NCBI GenBank assembly: GCA_017403125.1
Contig: JAFQOR010000014.1
Location: 1-58,979 of the forward strand
From: Alistipes sp.
GTDB taxonomy: Bacteria > Bacteroidota > Bacteroidia > Bacteroidales > Rikenellaceae
Length of the DNA stretch: 58,979 nucleotides
Reading direction: 5' to 3'
The notes beneath the pieces were generated by a model. It was given only the letters and a program-made list of their open reading frames with translations, did not search any database and was not told where the DNA came from. Numbering within the stretch: position 1 is the stretch's first letter; the number at the start of each line of letters is the position of its first letter. This document shows, one piece after another, positions 8,264 to 17,074 of this stretch. Made by a program: the position numbers and the translations under genes.

Positions 8264-9262
8264 TTAGTACATCAGGTCGCTTTCGGAAACAATAAACTCT
8301 ACTTGTCTAACGTCGCAGCCATCCTTTATGAGTACACGTTTTTTGGCATCGAGCAGGTAGAGTGCCGGTATGGCGTTCAGCTTGTAAAGTTGCTTCTGCG
8401 ATAGCTGCTGGTCGCGGTCATAGCCACTAATCCACCCCGTAGGCATCTCCTGTTGGTAGGCGCGCCACGCCTCGATGTCGGTATCGGGGTATATGGCAAG
8501 AATCTTCAAGCGGTCAAGTTCCATGAGCTCGTTGAGCATTGGCGAGCCTGCTATGTCATCTGTAATCTCGCGACACATGGGGCAACCGGGGTTATTGAGC
8601 ATTATGAGCAGGAAGTCCGCCTCGATATCGTGCATGCGGTGTGTCGTGCCGTCGGCAAGGGTATAGGAGAAGTCGTTGGCGATGGTGCCTATACGATTCA
8701 GGCTCGCCATCTGCAAGTCGTAGGCGGGGGCTATGCGGTCATACTCGTCCATGAGTGGCGACTCAACAAGTACCTCCAAGATGGGGATGTAGTATTCGTC
8801 GTTGCGCAGTGGTGAGTTGGGGTCGTAGAGTACGATGTTGCTGACGGTGGCGAAGAAGTCCAACACGGGGCGACTCCTCTCGGCGCGATGCATGAGCGAG
8901 CGTAGGAGCGAGTCTGCCTTCTGGGGCTCGATTATGATTACATAGTCGGCAAAAGCTTGACAGATGTTTGCCGTATCATAGGCGATGACATCCTCACCGG
9001 CATCGAAGTCGAAATCGTTCCAATATCCATCTACAAACGCCACGTAATCTTCGTATGTACGCAAGCTGCTTATATCCATATCGATATCCATGCGTCGTGT
9101 GCCGGGCATGTAGCCAACATTGTCGGTGGTGTCGTCGCTGTCATTTGCGGTGGTTTTCGTCGTAGCCCTATTGCTGCTGCCGCCGCTACACGATATGGCA
9201 ATGGTGGCTATGATAAGTGTCGATACGACGCAAAGTGTCGAGGTCGAAAATCTATGTTGCAT
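8264..9262 (-). CDS. Thioredoxin-fold lipoprotein, DUF5106-like
   Basis: A 332-residue envelope lipoprotein. The signal peptide ends in a lipobox-like ATIAIS-Cys25, followed by a Ser/Thr/Asp-rich linker. An all-helical middle part (about 70-190) resembles the DUF5106 region, and the C-terminal third is a thioredoxin/TlpA-like domain with the redox pair NPGCPMC and the cis-Pro motif NAIPALYLLD. Family members sit in the periplasm and are thought to reduce or isomerise disulfides. It is the first gene of a pair with the acyl-CoA reductase. A terminator separates it from argS; no clear promoter is visible in the 67-base gap. Confidence 0.8.
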   Translation of the reverse strand: MQHRFSTSTLCVVSTLIIATIAISCSGGSSNRATTKTTANDSDDTTDNVGYMPGTRRMDIDMDISSLRTYEDYVAFVDGYWNDFDFDAGEDVIAYDTANICQAFADYVIIIEPQKADSLLRSLMHRAERSRPVLDFFATVSNIVLYDPNSPLRNDEYYIPILEVLVESPLMDEYDRIAPAYDLQMASLNRIGTIANDFSYTLADGTTHRMHDIEADFLLIMLNNPGCPMCREITDDIAGSPMLNELMELDRLKILAIYPDTDIEAWRAYQQEMPTGWISGYDRDQQLSQKQLYKLNAIPALYLLDAKKRVLIKDGCDVRQVEFIVSESDLMY

Positions 9263-9274
9263 AACTCTCTATCT

Positions 9275-9315
9275 AAAAAAAATAGGAGTGCTCGACTTCC
9301 TGGTCGGGCACTCCT
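9275..9315 (-). terminator. Terminator of argS
   Basis: A 13-bp stem (9284-9296 with 9303-9315, one G-U pair) and a 6-base loop. On the minus strand a run of eight T follows at 9282-9275, which is a textbook intrinsic terminator. Confidence 0.9.
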
Positions 9316-9329
9316 CAACTACTCTTGAA

Positions 9330-11105
9330 TTACATTCTTTCCGGAACGTCGATGCCAAGCAGTGCCATTGCCGAGCGTATAACTCGTGCAACCTCCTTTG
9401 CAAGCATCAAGCGCAACGAGCGTACGGCCTCGCACTCCTCTTTGAGTATCGAGTGGTCGTGGTAGTAGCCATTGAACTGCTTTGCAAGGTCGTAGGCATA
9501 GGCCGCAACCACCGAGGGCGCGAACTGCTGTCCGGCGTTGCGCACCGCAGCGGGGTAGTCGGCGAGGCTCTTTATGAGCTCCACCTCTTCGGGAAGCAGT
9601 GTCGCCGAGGCATACTCCTTAATCTCGATGCCACTCTCGTTTGCCTTGCGAAGTATCGAGCAGATACGTGCATGGGTATATTGTATGAATGGTCCGGTGT
9701 TGCCGTTGAAGTCGATACTCTCTCTCGGATCGAAGAGCATGGTCTTCTTGGGATCGACTTTGAGGATAAAGTATTTCAAGGCGCCCAAGCCAACCATTGT
9801 CGAGATAGCGTTTGCCTCCTCCTCGGTGGCGCCATCCAACTTGCCCAACTCGTCCGACATCTCGCGAGCCGTACCAACCATATCGGCAATGAGGTCGTCG
9901 GCATCAACAACCGTACCCTCGCGCGACTTCATCTTGCCCTCGGGCAACTCTACCATGCCATACGAGAGGTGGAAGATGTTGTCGCTCCACTCGTAGCCGA
10001 GCTTCTTCAATACGAGTTTCAACACCTGGAAGTGGTAGTTCTGCTCGTTGCCCACAACATATATCATGTCGTCGAGCTTATTCTCCTCGAAGCGGCTCAA
10101 TGCTGTGCCGAGGTCCTGTGTCATATATACCGATGTGCCGTCGCCACGAAGCAGAAGCTTCTGGTCGAGGCCATCAGCCTCCAAGTCAATCCATACCGAG
10201 TTGTCCTCCTTGCGGAAGAAGACACCCTTGTTCAAGCCCTCCTCGACGAGGCTCTTGCCCAAGAGATAGGTCTGCGACTCGTAATACACCTTGTCGAAAT
10301 CTACGCCCAAGGCCTTGTACGTAACGTCGAAGCCCTCATATACCCAGCCATTCATGCGCTCCCAAAGAGCGTAAACCTCTTCGTCTTTTGCCTCCCATTT
10401 GCGAAGCATATCTTGTGCTTGGAGCATGATGGGCGCCTGACGCTTTGCATCCTCCTCCGATATGCCACCGGCAACAAGCTCTTTGACCTGCTGCTTGTAG
10501 TGCTTGTCGAACTCGACATAGTACTTGCCTACGAGGTGGTCGCCCTTCATGCCCGACGATTCGGGAGTCTCGCCATTGCCATAGAGCTGCCATGCAAGCA
10601 TCGACTTGCAGATGTGTATGCCTCGGTCGTTTACCAAGTTCACCTTGATGACGTTGTGACCATTGGCCTTCAAGATGGTGGCTACCGAGTAGCCGAGAAG
10701 GTTGTTGCGAATGTGTCCGAGGTGGAGCGGCTTGTTGGTGTTGGGCGACGAGTACTCAATCATGATTGTTCTGCCCGATGCCGGTGCCATGCCGTAGTTC
10801 TCGGTGGCTACAATTTCGGCGAAACGTGCTGCCCAGAATGAGGGATCGACCACAAGGTTAAGAAAACCCTTGATGACGTTAAAGCTCTTGATTTCGGGCG
10901 TCGATGCCACAATCTTCTCTCCAAGCTCTGTTGCAGTTGCCTCGGGTGACTTGCGCGATGCTCGCAACAAGGGGAATACCACTACGGTGTAGTCGCCCTC
11001 GAACTCCTTGCGGGTCTTCTGTATCTGGATATTGTCGCTTACGCCATACAGCTCCTGGGCTGCGCCGGCGACAATGCTCGAAATAAAATCCTCGATATTG
11101 ATCAT
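9330..11105 (-). CDS. argS: Arginyl-tRNA synthetase
   Basis: A 591-residue class I aminoacyl-tRNA synthetase that charges tRNA-Arg. The N-terminal Add1 domain (about 1-110) recognises the tRNA elbow. The ATP-site HIGH motif appears as HLGHIRNN after SSPNTNKPLH, and the KMSK loop as GKMKSREG. The C-terminal anticodon-binding domain (DALR type) covers the last 120 residues. The length is normal and there is no sign of damage. A TAnnTTTG element lies just upstream of the start and the strong terminator at 9275-9315 follows, so it is monocistronic. Confidence 0.97.
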   Translation of the reverse strand: MINIEDFISSIVAGAAQELYGVSDNIQIQKTRKEFEGDYTVVVFPLLRASRKSPEATATELGEKIVASTPEIKSFNVIKGFLNLVVDPSFWAARFAEIVATENYGMAPASGRTIMIEYSSPNTNKPLHLGHIRNNLLGYSVATILKANGHNVIKVNLVNDRGIHICKSMLAWQLYGNGETPESSGMKGDHLVGKYYVEFDKHYKQQVKELVAGGISEEDAKRQAPIMLQAQDMLRKWEAKDEEVYALWERMNGWVYEGFDVTYKALGVDFDKVYYESQTYLLGKSLVEEGLNKGVFFRKEDNSVWIDLEADGLDQKLLLRGDGTSVYMTQDLGTALSRFEENKLDDMIYVVGNEQNYHFQVLKLVLKKLGYEWSDNIFHLSYGMVELPEGKMKSREGTVVDADDLIADMVGTAREMSDELGKLDGATEEEANAISTMVGLGALKYFILKVDPKKTMLFDPRESIDFNGNTGPFIQYTHARICSILRKANESGIEIKEYASATLLPEEVELIKSLADYPAAVRNAGQQFAPSVVAAYAYDLAKQFNGYYHDHSILKEECEAVRSLRLMLAKEVARVIRSAMALLGIDVPERM

Positions 11106-11137
11106 TGTTACCTATGTTTAATACTTTTATTGCCCGA

Positions 11138-11195
11138 CAAAGGTACGTTTTCTTTGCTAAATAATCACTATTTATACCAAAAAATCGTACCTTTG
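11138..11195. promoter_or_regulatory. Divergent promoter pair for argS and dusB
   Basis: The same -7 octamer, TACCTTTG, occurs in both orientations: 11145-11138 on the minus strand facing argS and 11188-11195 on the plus strand facing dusB. Convincing -33 TTG elements are not visible at the expected distance, so the call rests on the octamers and their position. Confidence 0.55.
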
Positions 11196-11215
11196 GGGCG
11201 TAATTTCGTCGCTTT

Positions 11216-12238
11216 ATGAAGATTGCAGATATTGAACTTGGCTCTCAACCGCTCTTTTTGGCACCCATGGAGGATGTCACCGACCCATCGTTTCGCTATA
11301 TGTGTAAGCGCTTTGGGGCTGATGTGGTATATACCGAATTTATATCGTCGGATGGACTGATACGTGATGCGTGGAAGTCGCGCGCGAAACTCAATATTGC
11401 GGATATGGAGCGCCCTGTGGGTATTCAAATCTATGGCCATTTGATTGAGCCTATGGTCGAGGCGGCGCGTATTGCCGAGAGTGCCAACCCCGATATTATC
11501 GACATCAACTTTGGCTGCCCCGTAAAGAAGATTGCGGCACGAGGTGCAGGTTCGGGCATGATGCGCGACCCGGATTTGATGGTCGAGATGACACGTCAGA
11601 TTGTACGTGCCGTAAACAAGCCCGTGACGGTGAAGACACGTCTTGGTTGGAGCGACGAGATGAAGAATATAGAGGAGATAGCTTTGCGCTTGCAGGATGT
11701 CGGCATTGCAGCGCTTACGATTCATGGTAGAACGCGCTCACAGATGTATCGCGGCGAGGCAGATTGGACGCTTATAGGTAAGATAAAGAGCGACCCGCGC
11801 ATCACTATTCCCATCATTGGCAATGGCGACGTTGATTCGGCATCGAAGTGCAAGGAGATGTTCGATAGATATGGTGTTGATGGTGTTATGATAGGTCGAG
11901 CAACCTACGGACGTCCTTGGATTTTTAGGGAGTGTCGCCACTATCTCGAAACGGGTGAGTTGCTTGCGCAGCCCTCGGTTACGGAGCGAGTGGAGATTGC
12001 CAAGGAGCATCTGCAAAAGTCCTTGGAAATAAAGGGTGATAGGGTTGGTATTTTGGAGATGCGTCGCCACCTTACCAACTACTTCAAGGGTCTGCCTGAT
12101 TTCAAGCAGACGCGCTTGAAGTTGGTTACGTCGTTCGATGTCGAGGAGATAAACTCTACGCTTGACTATGTCGCCGAGCGTTGGGGAGACTTCGATATGC
12201 GCGAAGCAGTCCCCGCACCCCTATCTCATGATATTTAA
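11216..12238 (+). CDS. dusB: tRNA-dihydrouridine synthase, DusB type
   Basis: A 340-residue FMN enzyme that reduces specific uridines of tRNA to dihydrouridine. The TIM-barrel N-terminus shows LAPMEDVTDPSFR, the catalytic loop is FGCPVKKIAARGAGSGMM with the active-site cysteine, and the FMN/phosphate region includes IHGRTRSQMYRGEADW and PIIGNGDV. The C-terminal helical tRNA-binding domain is present. Codon use is typical of the window. The next gene starts only 8 bases after its stop but has a very different composition, so co-transcription may be a consequence of insertion rather than a shared function. Confidence 0.94.
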   Translation: MKIADIELGSQPLFLAPMEDVTDPSFRYMCKRFGADVVYTEFISSDGLIRDAWKSRAKLNIADMERPVGIQIYGHLIEPMVEAARIAESANPDIIDINFGCPVKKIAARGAGSGMMRDPDLMVEMTRQIVRAVNKPVTVKTRLGWSDEMKNIEEIALRLQDVGIAALTIHGRTRSQMYRGEADWTLIGKIKSDPRITIPIIGNGDVDSASKCKEMFDRYGVDGVMIGRATYGRPWIFRECRHYLETGELLAQPSVTERVEIAKEHLQKSLEIKGDRVGILEMRRHLTNYFKGLPDFKQTRLKLVTSFDVEEINSTLDYVAERWGDFDMREAVPAPLSHDI

Positions 12239-12246
12239 TACGCCTT

Positions 12247-15147
12247 ATGATTATGGTAGGTGCGGTTGTTGTAATTGCCTTCATTGTAGCTGTGTGCATA
12301 TACGCATTAGTTCAGCATGTCGCAAAGAATAGATATAGAAGGTCGGTTGAGTCGCTTATGGGCGATGTGAGTATCGCAATTGAAGAGTATAATAATATAT
12401 TTCAGCCTAATCATCAAGTTGAGGATAGTGAGTTGGATTCGTTTCTTGCAAAGCACAAATACGTGTTTGAAAGAATATATTATTTAGGCTCTCATAAGTG
12501 GTTTGAGCAACGTTTGTTTGATGCTTGCAGAATTACTGAATTGCAAGATTGCGTCGAACATTTCGAGGAGTATAAAAAACAAATCAATATAATATACGCT
12601 GCAATTACAGATCTTCAATTGCAATCCGATGAAATCTTGTTACGTTATGGACAACTGATGTCTCCGAATCATTATTTTACATATTCGGAGATGCAGGATT
12701 TTAGGAAATCGGTGGAGCATCATATTGAGTTTGCAAGCATAATATTGTCTAAATACCCGCAGTTTATTTCGGATGATACGTCGCGAAGAGTATTAGAGAT
12801 TATTGTTAATATAGAGGATGAGCGACAAAAACATAATCAAGAATTTGCTAAATCTGAACTTTGTAATAACAAGGAATATTTTGATACTGTCGTAGGACAA
12901 TACCCATTAGATCCACAACAGCGTGATTCAATTGTAAAATTGGAGGATAATTGTCTTGTTGTAGCAAGTGCCGGTAGCGGAAAGACTTCTACAATTGTTG
13001 GAAAAGTAAAGTATCTTGTTGAGAAACGGAAAATAGATCCATCGAAAATATTGTTGCTTACATATACGAAAAAAGCTGCGTTGGAGTTGGCTAATCGTGT
13101 TAAGGTCGATGGTCTTGTAAGTGGAACGTTTCATGGCTTGGCATACAAAATAATTTCGGAAACAACCGGACAAGCTCCGTCTGTGTGTGGGGCAGATGTA
13201 TCGTTAAATGTTTTTAGAACTTTATTGAGCAACAACAAAGATTTTTTGCATGCAGTTAATATGTATGTAATGAACTATCAGTCGCTCATGAAATTGGAGC
13301 ATGAGTACAACGATGCATTTACCTATTATGAGGATCGAAAAAGATATGGTATTCAATCACTGTTTGCAGATGTCGATGGCAAACTGATTTTTACTAAAAG
13401 TGAAGAGGAGAAGCGGATCTGTACTATGCTAACTAAATGGGGCGTTATGTTTAGATATGAGCAAGATTATCAGATTGATACCAGAACGCCGGAGCATAGA
13501 CAATATAAGCCTGATTTTTCAATATACTTCAAGGATGTAAATGGCAATTGGACTCGTATATATTTAGAGCATTTTGCAATAGATGCTAATGGATGTGTGC
13601 CAATGTGGTTTGGAGATGGCTCCAAGGGTGGTTGGAGTGCTGCAAATAAGCGTTATGTTGAAGGGATGGCTTGGAAGCGTAATCTGCATAAGAGTAAAGG
13701 CACAATACTTATTGAAACAACAAGTGCGCAGTTTCACGATGGAACAATTGAGTCGGAACTGAAACAATCGCTACTTCGTTGTGGCGTGTCAATAAAAGAG
13801 CGTACCGATGCAGAAATGTATGATATCATTATCAGTCGAAATCGGCAGATAGAGAAGAATGTTTTTACGCTTATTTCTTCATTTGTAACATTGATGAAGG
13901 CTAATGAAAAGGAAATAGATAATCTAATAAAAAGTCTTGATGTCAAGGAAGGTGCTGTCGAGAGCCCGATATGTAAAAGAAATAGGTTTATTTTAAGTAG
14001 TATAATTAAACCATATTTTAGCCAATATCAACAAGAATTAAAATCCAACTATCATATTGATTTTATGGATCTTGTTATTCAGGCAACGAAGATATGCCGT
14101 ATGGGGGCGTGGAGACAGTATGAGTATATATTGATAGATGAGTTTCAAGATATTTCTGCTGATAGATATAAATTTTTGCAAGCGTTGCGATGTAAGACAA
14201 CTAAATTGTTTTGTGTAGGTGATGATTGGCAATCAATATTTCGTTTTGCAGGAAGCGACATGTCTTTGTTTTATCAATTCGAGAAAGCGTTTGGATATAC
14301 GGAGGTGTGTAAAATAGAGACCACCTATCGTTTCCATCAGCCAATTATTGATAAATCATCTGCATTTATACTGCGAAATCCAGAACAACGACACAAGAGC
14401 GTAAAACCGGTATTAAGCGATAATAAGAAAACATATTTAACATTCAATGGGTGTTGTGTCGAACAAGAAGATGCTGTTCTACGTCAAGTAGAGGCAATTA
14501 TTCGTTATATACCTAATGATGAGTCTATACTATTGTTGGGACGTTACAATTACGATGCTGTTTCAGTTGGCTTCGATGGTAAAATTGGCAATGGCGATAT
14601 GAGAATAAAGTTGCGTATTGCTAACCGTGATGTCATTTTTATGTCTGTACATTCTGCCAAAGGACTTGAAGCTGATCATGTTATTCTACTTAATTGTAAT
14701 CACGGTGCATACGGGTTCCCGTCTCTTATTGAGGATGACCCAATATTGGATTTTGTTTTAAGTGGAAAAGAACCGTACCCTTTTGCCGAGGAACGAAGGC
14801 TGTTTTATGTGGCTATGACTCGTGCTCGTAATCATGTCTATGTTCTTTATGATTCACGAAGACCATCTGTCTTTATTAGCGAGTTTATGGTCAATATGGA
14901 CGAGGGCTCGTATATGTGCCCTAAATGTTTATCGGGAATGATAAAGCCTATTAAAAGCGGAATGTTAAAAAATGGAACTAAATATAAGTCGTTCTCTTGT
15001 ACAAATAGAGAGTCTGGTTGCGATTTCTTTGAAACTAAATATGGGGATCTAACGCCTCCGGGTATTCGTATTACCCCGCAGATGACGCCGCTGGACATTG
15101 AGAAGCTGCGAGAAAATAGGCGTATGTTGCGAAAGAGCCTTCAATAA
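12247..15147 (+). CDS. Membrane-anchored helicase IV (HelD)-like protein with nuclease-like insert and zinc ribbon
   Basis: A 966-residue SF1 UvrD/Rep-type helicase. Residues 3-22 form a transmembrane helix. Walker A is ASAGSGKT (Lys246) and motif II is DEFQD (631-635). Later motifs include GDDWQSIFRFAGSD, TTYRF, SVHSAKGLEADHVILLN and LFYVAMTRARNHVYVL. Between motifs Ia and II an insert shows PD423 and a Glu441-His442-Phe pattern, then a Trp-Lys-rich helix, like the restriction-endonuclease-like insert of helicase IV proteins. The C-terminus has a topoisomerase-type C4 zinc ribbon (Cys891, 894, 918, 925). The gene is clearly richer in A and T than its neighbours, which suggests transfer. The role could be DNA repair or phage defence; the sequence does not decide. 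Confidence 0.85.
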   Translation: MIMVGAVVVIAFIVAVCIYALVQHVAKNRYRRSVESLMGDVSIAIEEYNNIFQPNHQVEDSELDSFLAKHKYVFERIYYLGSHKWFEQRLFDACRITELQDCVEHFEEYKKQINIIYAAITDLQLQSDEILLRYGQLMSPNHYFTYSEMQDFRKSVEHHIEFASIILSKYPQFISDDTSRRVLEIIVNIEDERQKHNQEFAKSELCNNKEYFDTVVGQYPLDPQQRDSIVKLEDNCLVVASAGSGKTSTIVGKVKYLVEKRKIDPSKILLLTYTKKAALELANRVKVDGLVSGTFHGLAYKIISETTGQAPSVCGADVSLNVFRTLLSNNKDFLHAVNMYVMNYQSLMKLEHEYNDAFTYYEDRKRYGIQSLFADVDGKLIFTKSEEEKRICTMLTKWGVMFRYEQDYQIDTRTPEHRQYKPDFSIYFKDVNGNWTRIYLEHFAIDANGCVPMWFGDGSKGGWSAANKRYVEGMAWKRNLHKSKGTILIETTSAQFHDGTIESELKQSLLRCGVSIKERTDAEMYDIIISRNRQIEKNVFTLISSFVTLMKANEKEIDNLIKSLDVKEGAVESPICKRNRFILSSIIKPYFSQYQQELKSNYHIDFMDLVIQATKICRMGAWRQYEYILIDEFQDISADRYKFLQALRCKTTKLFCVGDDWQSIFRFAGSDMSLFYQFEKAFGYTEVCKIETTYRFHQPIIDKSSAFILRNPEQRHKSVKPVLSDNKKTYLTFNGCCVEQEDAVLRQVEAIIRYIPNDESILLLGRYNYDAVSVGFDGKIGNGDMRIKLRIANRDVIFMSVHSAKGLEADHVILLNCNHGAYGFPSLIEDDPILDFVLSGKEPYPFAEERRLFYVAMTRARNHVYVLYDSRRPSVFISEFMVNMDEGSYMCPKCLSGMIKPIKSGMLKNGTKYKSFSCTNRESGCDFFETKYGDLTPPGIRITPQMTPLDIEKLRENRRMLRKSLQ

Positions 15148-15161
15148 ATACTGCATGGTAT

Positions 15162-15197
15162 ATAGAAATAGAGTGGATATTTCCACTCTATTTCTAT
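15162..15197. terminator. Hairpin after the helicase gene
   Basis: A perfect 16-bp stem (15162-15177 with 15182-15197) and a TATT loop, 15 bases past the helicase stop. There is no long T-run, so it is a hairpin terminator of moderate certainty, placed between convergent genes. Confidence 0.7.
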
Positions 15198-15258
15198 GTA
15201 AACTACGACTGCAATATATGTCGAATCATGAATAGATAAAATAGTGTTTAGTTGCTAA

Positions 15259-15612
15259 TTATTTATGATGACATTCGTGGTGGTTGCAGCCCTCGCCCGA
15301 ATCCATGATAAAGCCTAAAAGGTAGCCCTTTACTACGGCTTCGATATCGCCCTTGCAGCCACGTATAACCTTGATATTGTGGCTTTCGAGCTTGTTCTTG
15401 GCGCCCTCGCCCATGTTGCCGGCAAGCATTATCTCTATGCCCATCTTCTCCATATCGGCAGCGATGCCCGACTTGCAACCGCATCCCTCGGGTGAGTCGA
15501 GGCGTGAGGTGGCTACAATCTCGCGATTCTCAATCTCGAAGATTGTGTAGTAGGCGCAGTGCCCAAAGTGGTCGTCAATGCGACCGTCGCGTGTTGGAAC
15601 AGCTATTTTCAT
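15259..15612 (-). CDS. NifX/NifB-type iron-molybdenum cofactor-binding family protein
   Basis: A 117-residue protein of the dinitrogenase iron-molybdenum cofactor biosynthesis family (RNase H-like fold). It begins MKIAVPTRDGRIDDHFGHC, with the Asp-x-His-Phe-Gly-His signature, and contains EGCGCKSGIA and the glycine-rich LAGNMGEGAKNKL. The C-terminus ends in a Cys/His cluster, CNHHECHHK, that looks metal-binding. No nitrogenase genes are in the window, so it is more likely a general metal-cluster carrier than a nitrogen-fixation protein. It stands alone between two terminator hairpins. Confidence 0.87.
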   Translation of the reverse strand: MKIAVPTRDGRIDDHFGHCAYYTIFEIENREIVATSRLDSPEGCGCKSGIAADMEKMGIEIMLAGNMGEGAKNKLESHNIKVIRGCKGDIEAVVKGYLLGFIMDSGEGCNHHECHHK

Positions 15613-15682
15613 CTCTATCTATCTCTTGTAGAACATCAATTATGCTATCTGCATGGTAGCAGATGCAATGTCAGTTTATGTT

Positions 15683-15729
15683 ATTGGGCTGTATGGGACC
15701 TACTTTGTGTATTTCCCATTCAGCCCAAT
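15683..15729 (-). terminator. Hairpin terminator after mdh
   Basis: A 16-bp stem with a single mismatch (15683-15698 with 15714-15729), about 40 bases beyond the malate dehydrogenase stop. It lacks a strong T-run. Confidence 0.65.
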
Positions 15730-15766
15730 GTTTGAAATGTCGCAGACGTGCTGCTATTATTTGTGA

Positions 15767-16759
15767 TTACAAGTTGGGGTTAATCTTCGACCACTCCTCG
15801 ATAGCGGGAACGATACCCAAAGTTACCAACTCGTCGCGCATCTTGCAGAGGTGAGCGTACGAAGCGTCGAGCTTTGCCAACTCCTCCTCGGTGCCAACGG
15901 GCATCTTGTAAGAGCAACCGTTCTGGTCGAGTACGGTGTCCATAGCCATCATGATGTGGTTGTACTTCTCGTTAGATACGTAGGTGCCTGCGGGGAAGCG
16001 GAAGGGCTCGCCACCCATAACCGAGCGAATCATCTCAACCGAGAGGTATGAGGGGCTCTGGAATGATGAGCGACCGCGGAGCTTGATGATAGCTGCACCG
16101 CCCTGTGTTACATCCTTCTTCATCTGCTCCCACTCCTCTGCGGGGAACTCGGCTGTGCCGATGATGTCGGTAAGCTTGCGTCCGGCAATCTTAACAGCGC
16201 TGCCAAATACGGCCATCTGCTCGCCGTGACCACCATAGGTTGCGCAACCCTCAATCTCGCTCTGCATAACACCAAACTTCTTTGCCAAGGCGCTCTTCAA
16301 GCGGGTAGTATCCAAACCTGCAAGGGTGGTTACCTGTCCGGGCTTCAAGCCAGAGTAGAGCAAGGTAACAAGACCTGTGAGGTCGGCGGGGTTGAAGATG
16401 ATTACCACGTGCTTAACATCGGGGCAGTAGGTCTTGATGTTCTTGCCGAGCTGCTCTGCAATCTCGCAGTTGCCCTTCAACAAGTCCTCGCGAGTCATAC
16501 CCTCCTTGCGGGGAGCACCACCCGATGAGATGATATATTTAGCATCCTTGAAGGCCTCGGCTACATCGGTCGTAGCGGTGATGTTTACGTTGTCGAAACC
16601 GCTCTGGCGCATCTCCTCGGCAACGCCTTCGGGAGAGAATACGTCATAAAGACAGATGTTGCTTGTAAGACCCATCATGAGTGCAGACTGAACCATGTTC
16701 GAACCAATCATGCCGGCAGCACCGACAATGACGAGCTTGTCATTTGTAAGGAAAGCCAT
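15767..16759 (-). CDS. mdh: Malate dehydrogenase
   Basis: A 330-residue NAD-dependent malate dehydrogenase that interconverts malate and oxaloacetate in the cytoplasm. The Rossmann motif is VGAAGMIGSNM, the substrate-binding arginine loop is GGAPRKEGMTREDLL, and the catalytic His lies in TYGGHGEQMAVFG. In anaerobic Bacteroidales it works in the reductive branch from oxaloacetate to fumarate and succinate; this fits the ppdK and korAB genes elsewhere in the window. It has its own promoter at 16836-16867, a leader of about 70 bases and a hairpin after the stop. Confidence 0.95.
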   Translation of the reverse strand: MAFLTNDKLVIVGAAGMIGSNMVQSALMMGLTSNICLYDVFSPEGVAEEMRQSGFDNVNITATTDVAEAFKDAKYIISSGGAPRKEGMTREDLLKGNCEIAEQLGKNIKTYCPDVKHVVIIFNPADLTGLVTLLYSGLKPGQVTTLAGLDTTRLKSALAKKFGVMQSEIEGCATYGGHGEQMAVFGSAVKIAGRKLTDIIGTAEFPAEEWEQMKKDVTQGGAAIIKLRGRSSFQSPSYLSVEMIRSVMGGEPFRFPAGTYVSNEKYNHIMMAMDTVLDQNGCSYKMPVGTEEELAKLDASYAHLCKMRDELVTLGIVPAIEEWSKINPNL

Positions 16760-16835
16760 AATTTTGTTGTGTTTTTAGTTTATGTAATTGTATCAGTTTT
16801 CTCGGTGTTAAAATTTGGATACCGCAATATCCTCG

Positions 16836-16867
16836 CAAAATTAGAAAACAATCGGCGCAATTCCAAA
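16836..16867 (-). promoter_or_regulatory. Promoter of mdh
   Basis: TTTG (16867-16864), 20 bases, TAATTTTG (16843-16836) on the minus strand. Confidence 0.7.
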
Positions 16868-17023
16868 TTTTTTATCGAAAAAAGGTTTTTTTGTGGCGCT
16901 AAAAGGGGGTTATGCGTGGTGATGGCATGTGGAGTAGGAGTTGCTCGTGTGGCACAGTTTTATCTTCGGATTTTGGATTTAGGCTCTACTTATATAAACA
17001 TAAGAATAAATGATTGAGAATAG

Positions 17024-17054
17024 TTGTTATTGTGAATAGTTTTTGCTACTTTTG
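17024..17054 (+). promoter_or_regulatory. Promoter of the suf operon
   Basis: TTG (17024-17026), 20 bases, TACTTTTG (17047-17054), about 20 bases before the sufB start. No IscR-like palindrome is evident around it. Confidence 0.7.
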
Positions 17055-17074
17055 CATGCTTTTAATTTATAACT

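Larger units (their letters stand above)
16760..17074. other. Intergenic region between mdh and the suf operon
   Basis: A 315-base gap holding two divergent promoters (listed separately). The middle, about 16880-17010, contains an open frame of 82 codons on the plus strand with no recognisable features and no family resemblance that I can see. I find no RNA structure or binding-site repeat that I would name. Confidence 0.6.

Noticed and set aside
9120-10841. A 573-codon open frame on the plus strand opposite argS
   Set aside because: It is the shadow of argS caused by biased codon use; the predicted protein has no domain, while the argS motifs on the other strand are complete.
15259-15612. 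Evidence for nitrogen fixation
   Set aside because: The NifX-like family is broader than nitrogenase assembly and no other nif gene is present.
16769-17017. 82-codon open frame between mdh and sufB
   Set aside because: It spans the mdh promoter region and has no signal, domain or good start; likely chance.
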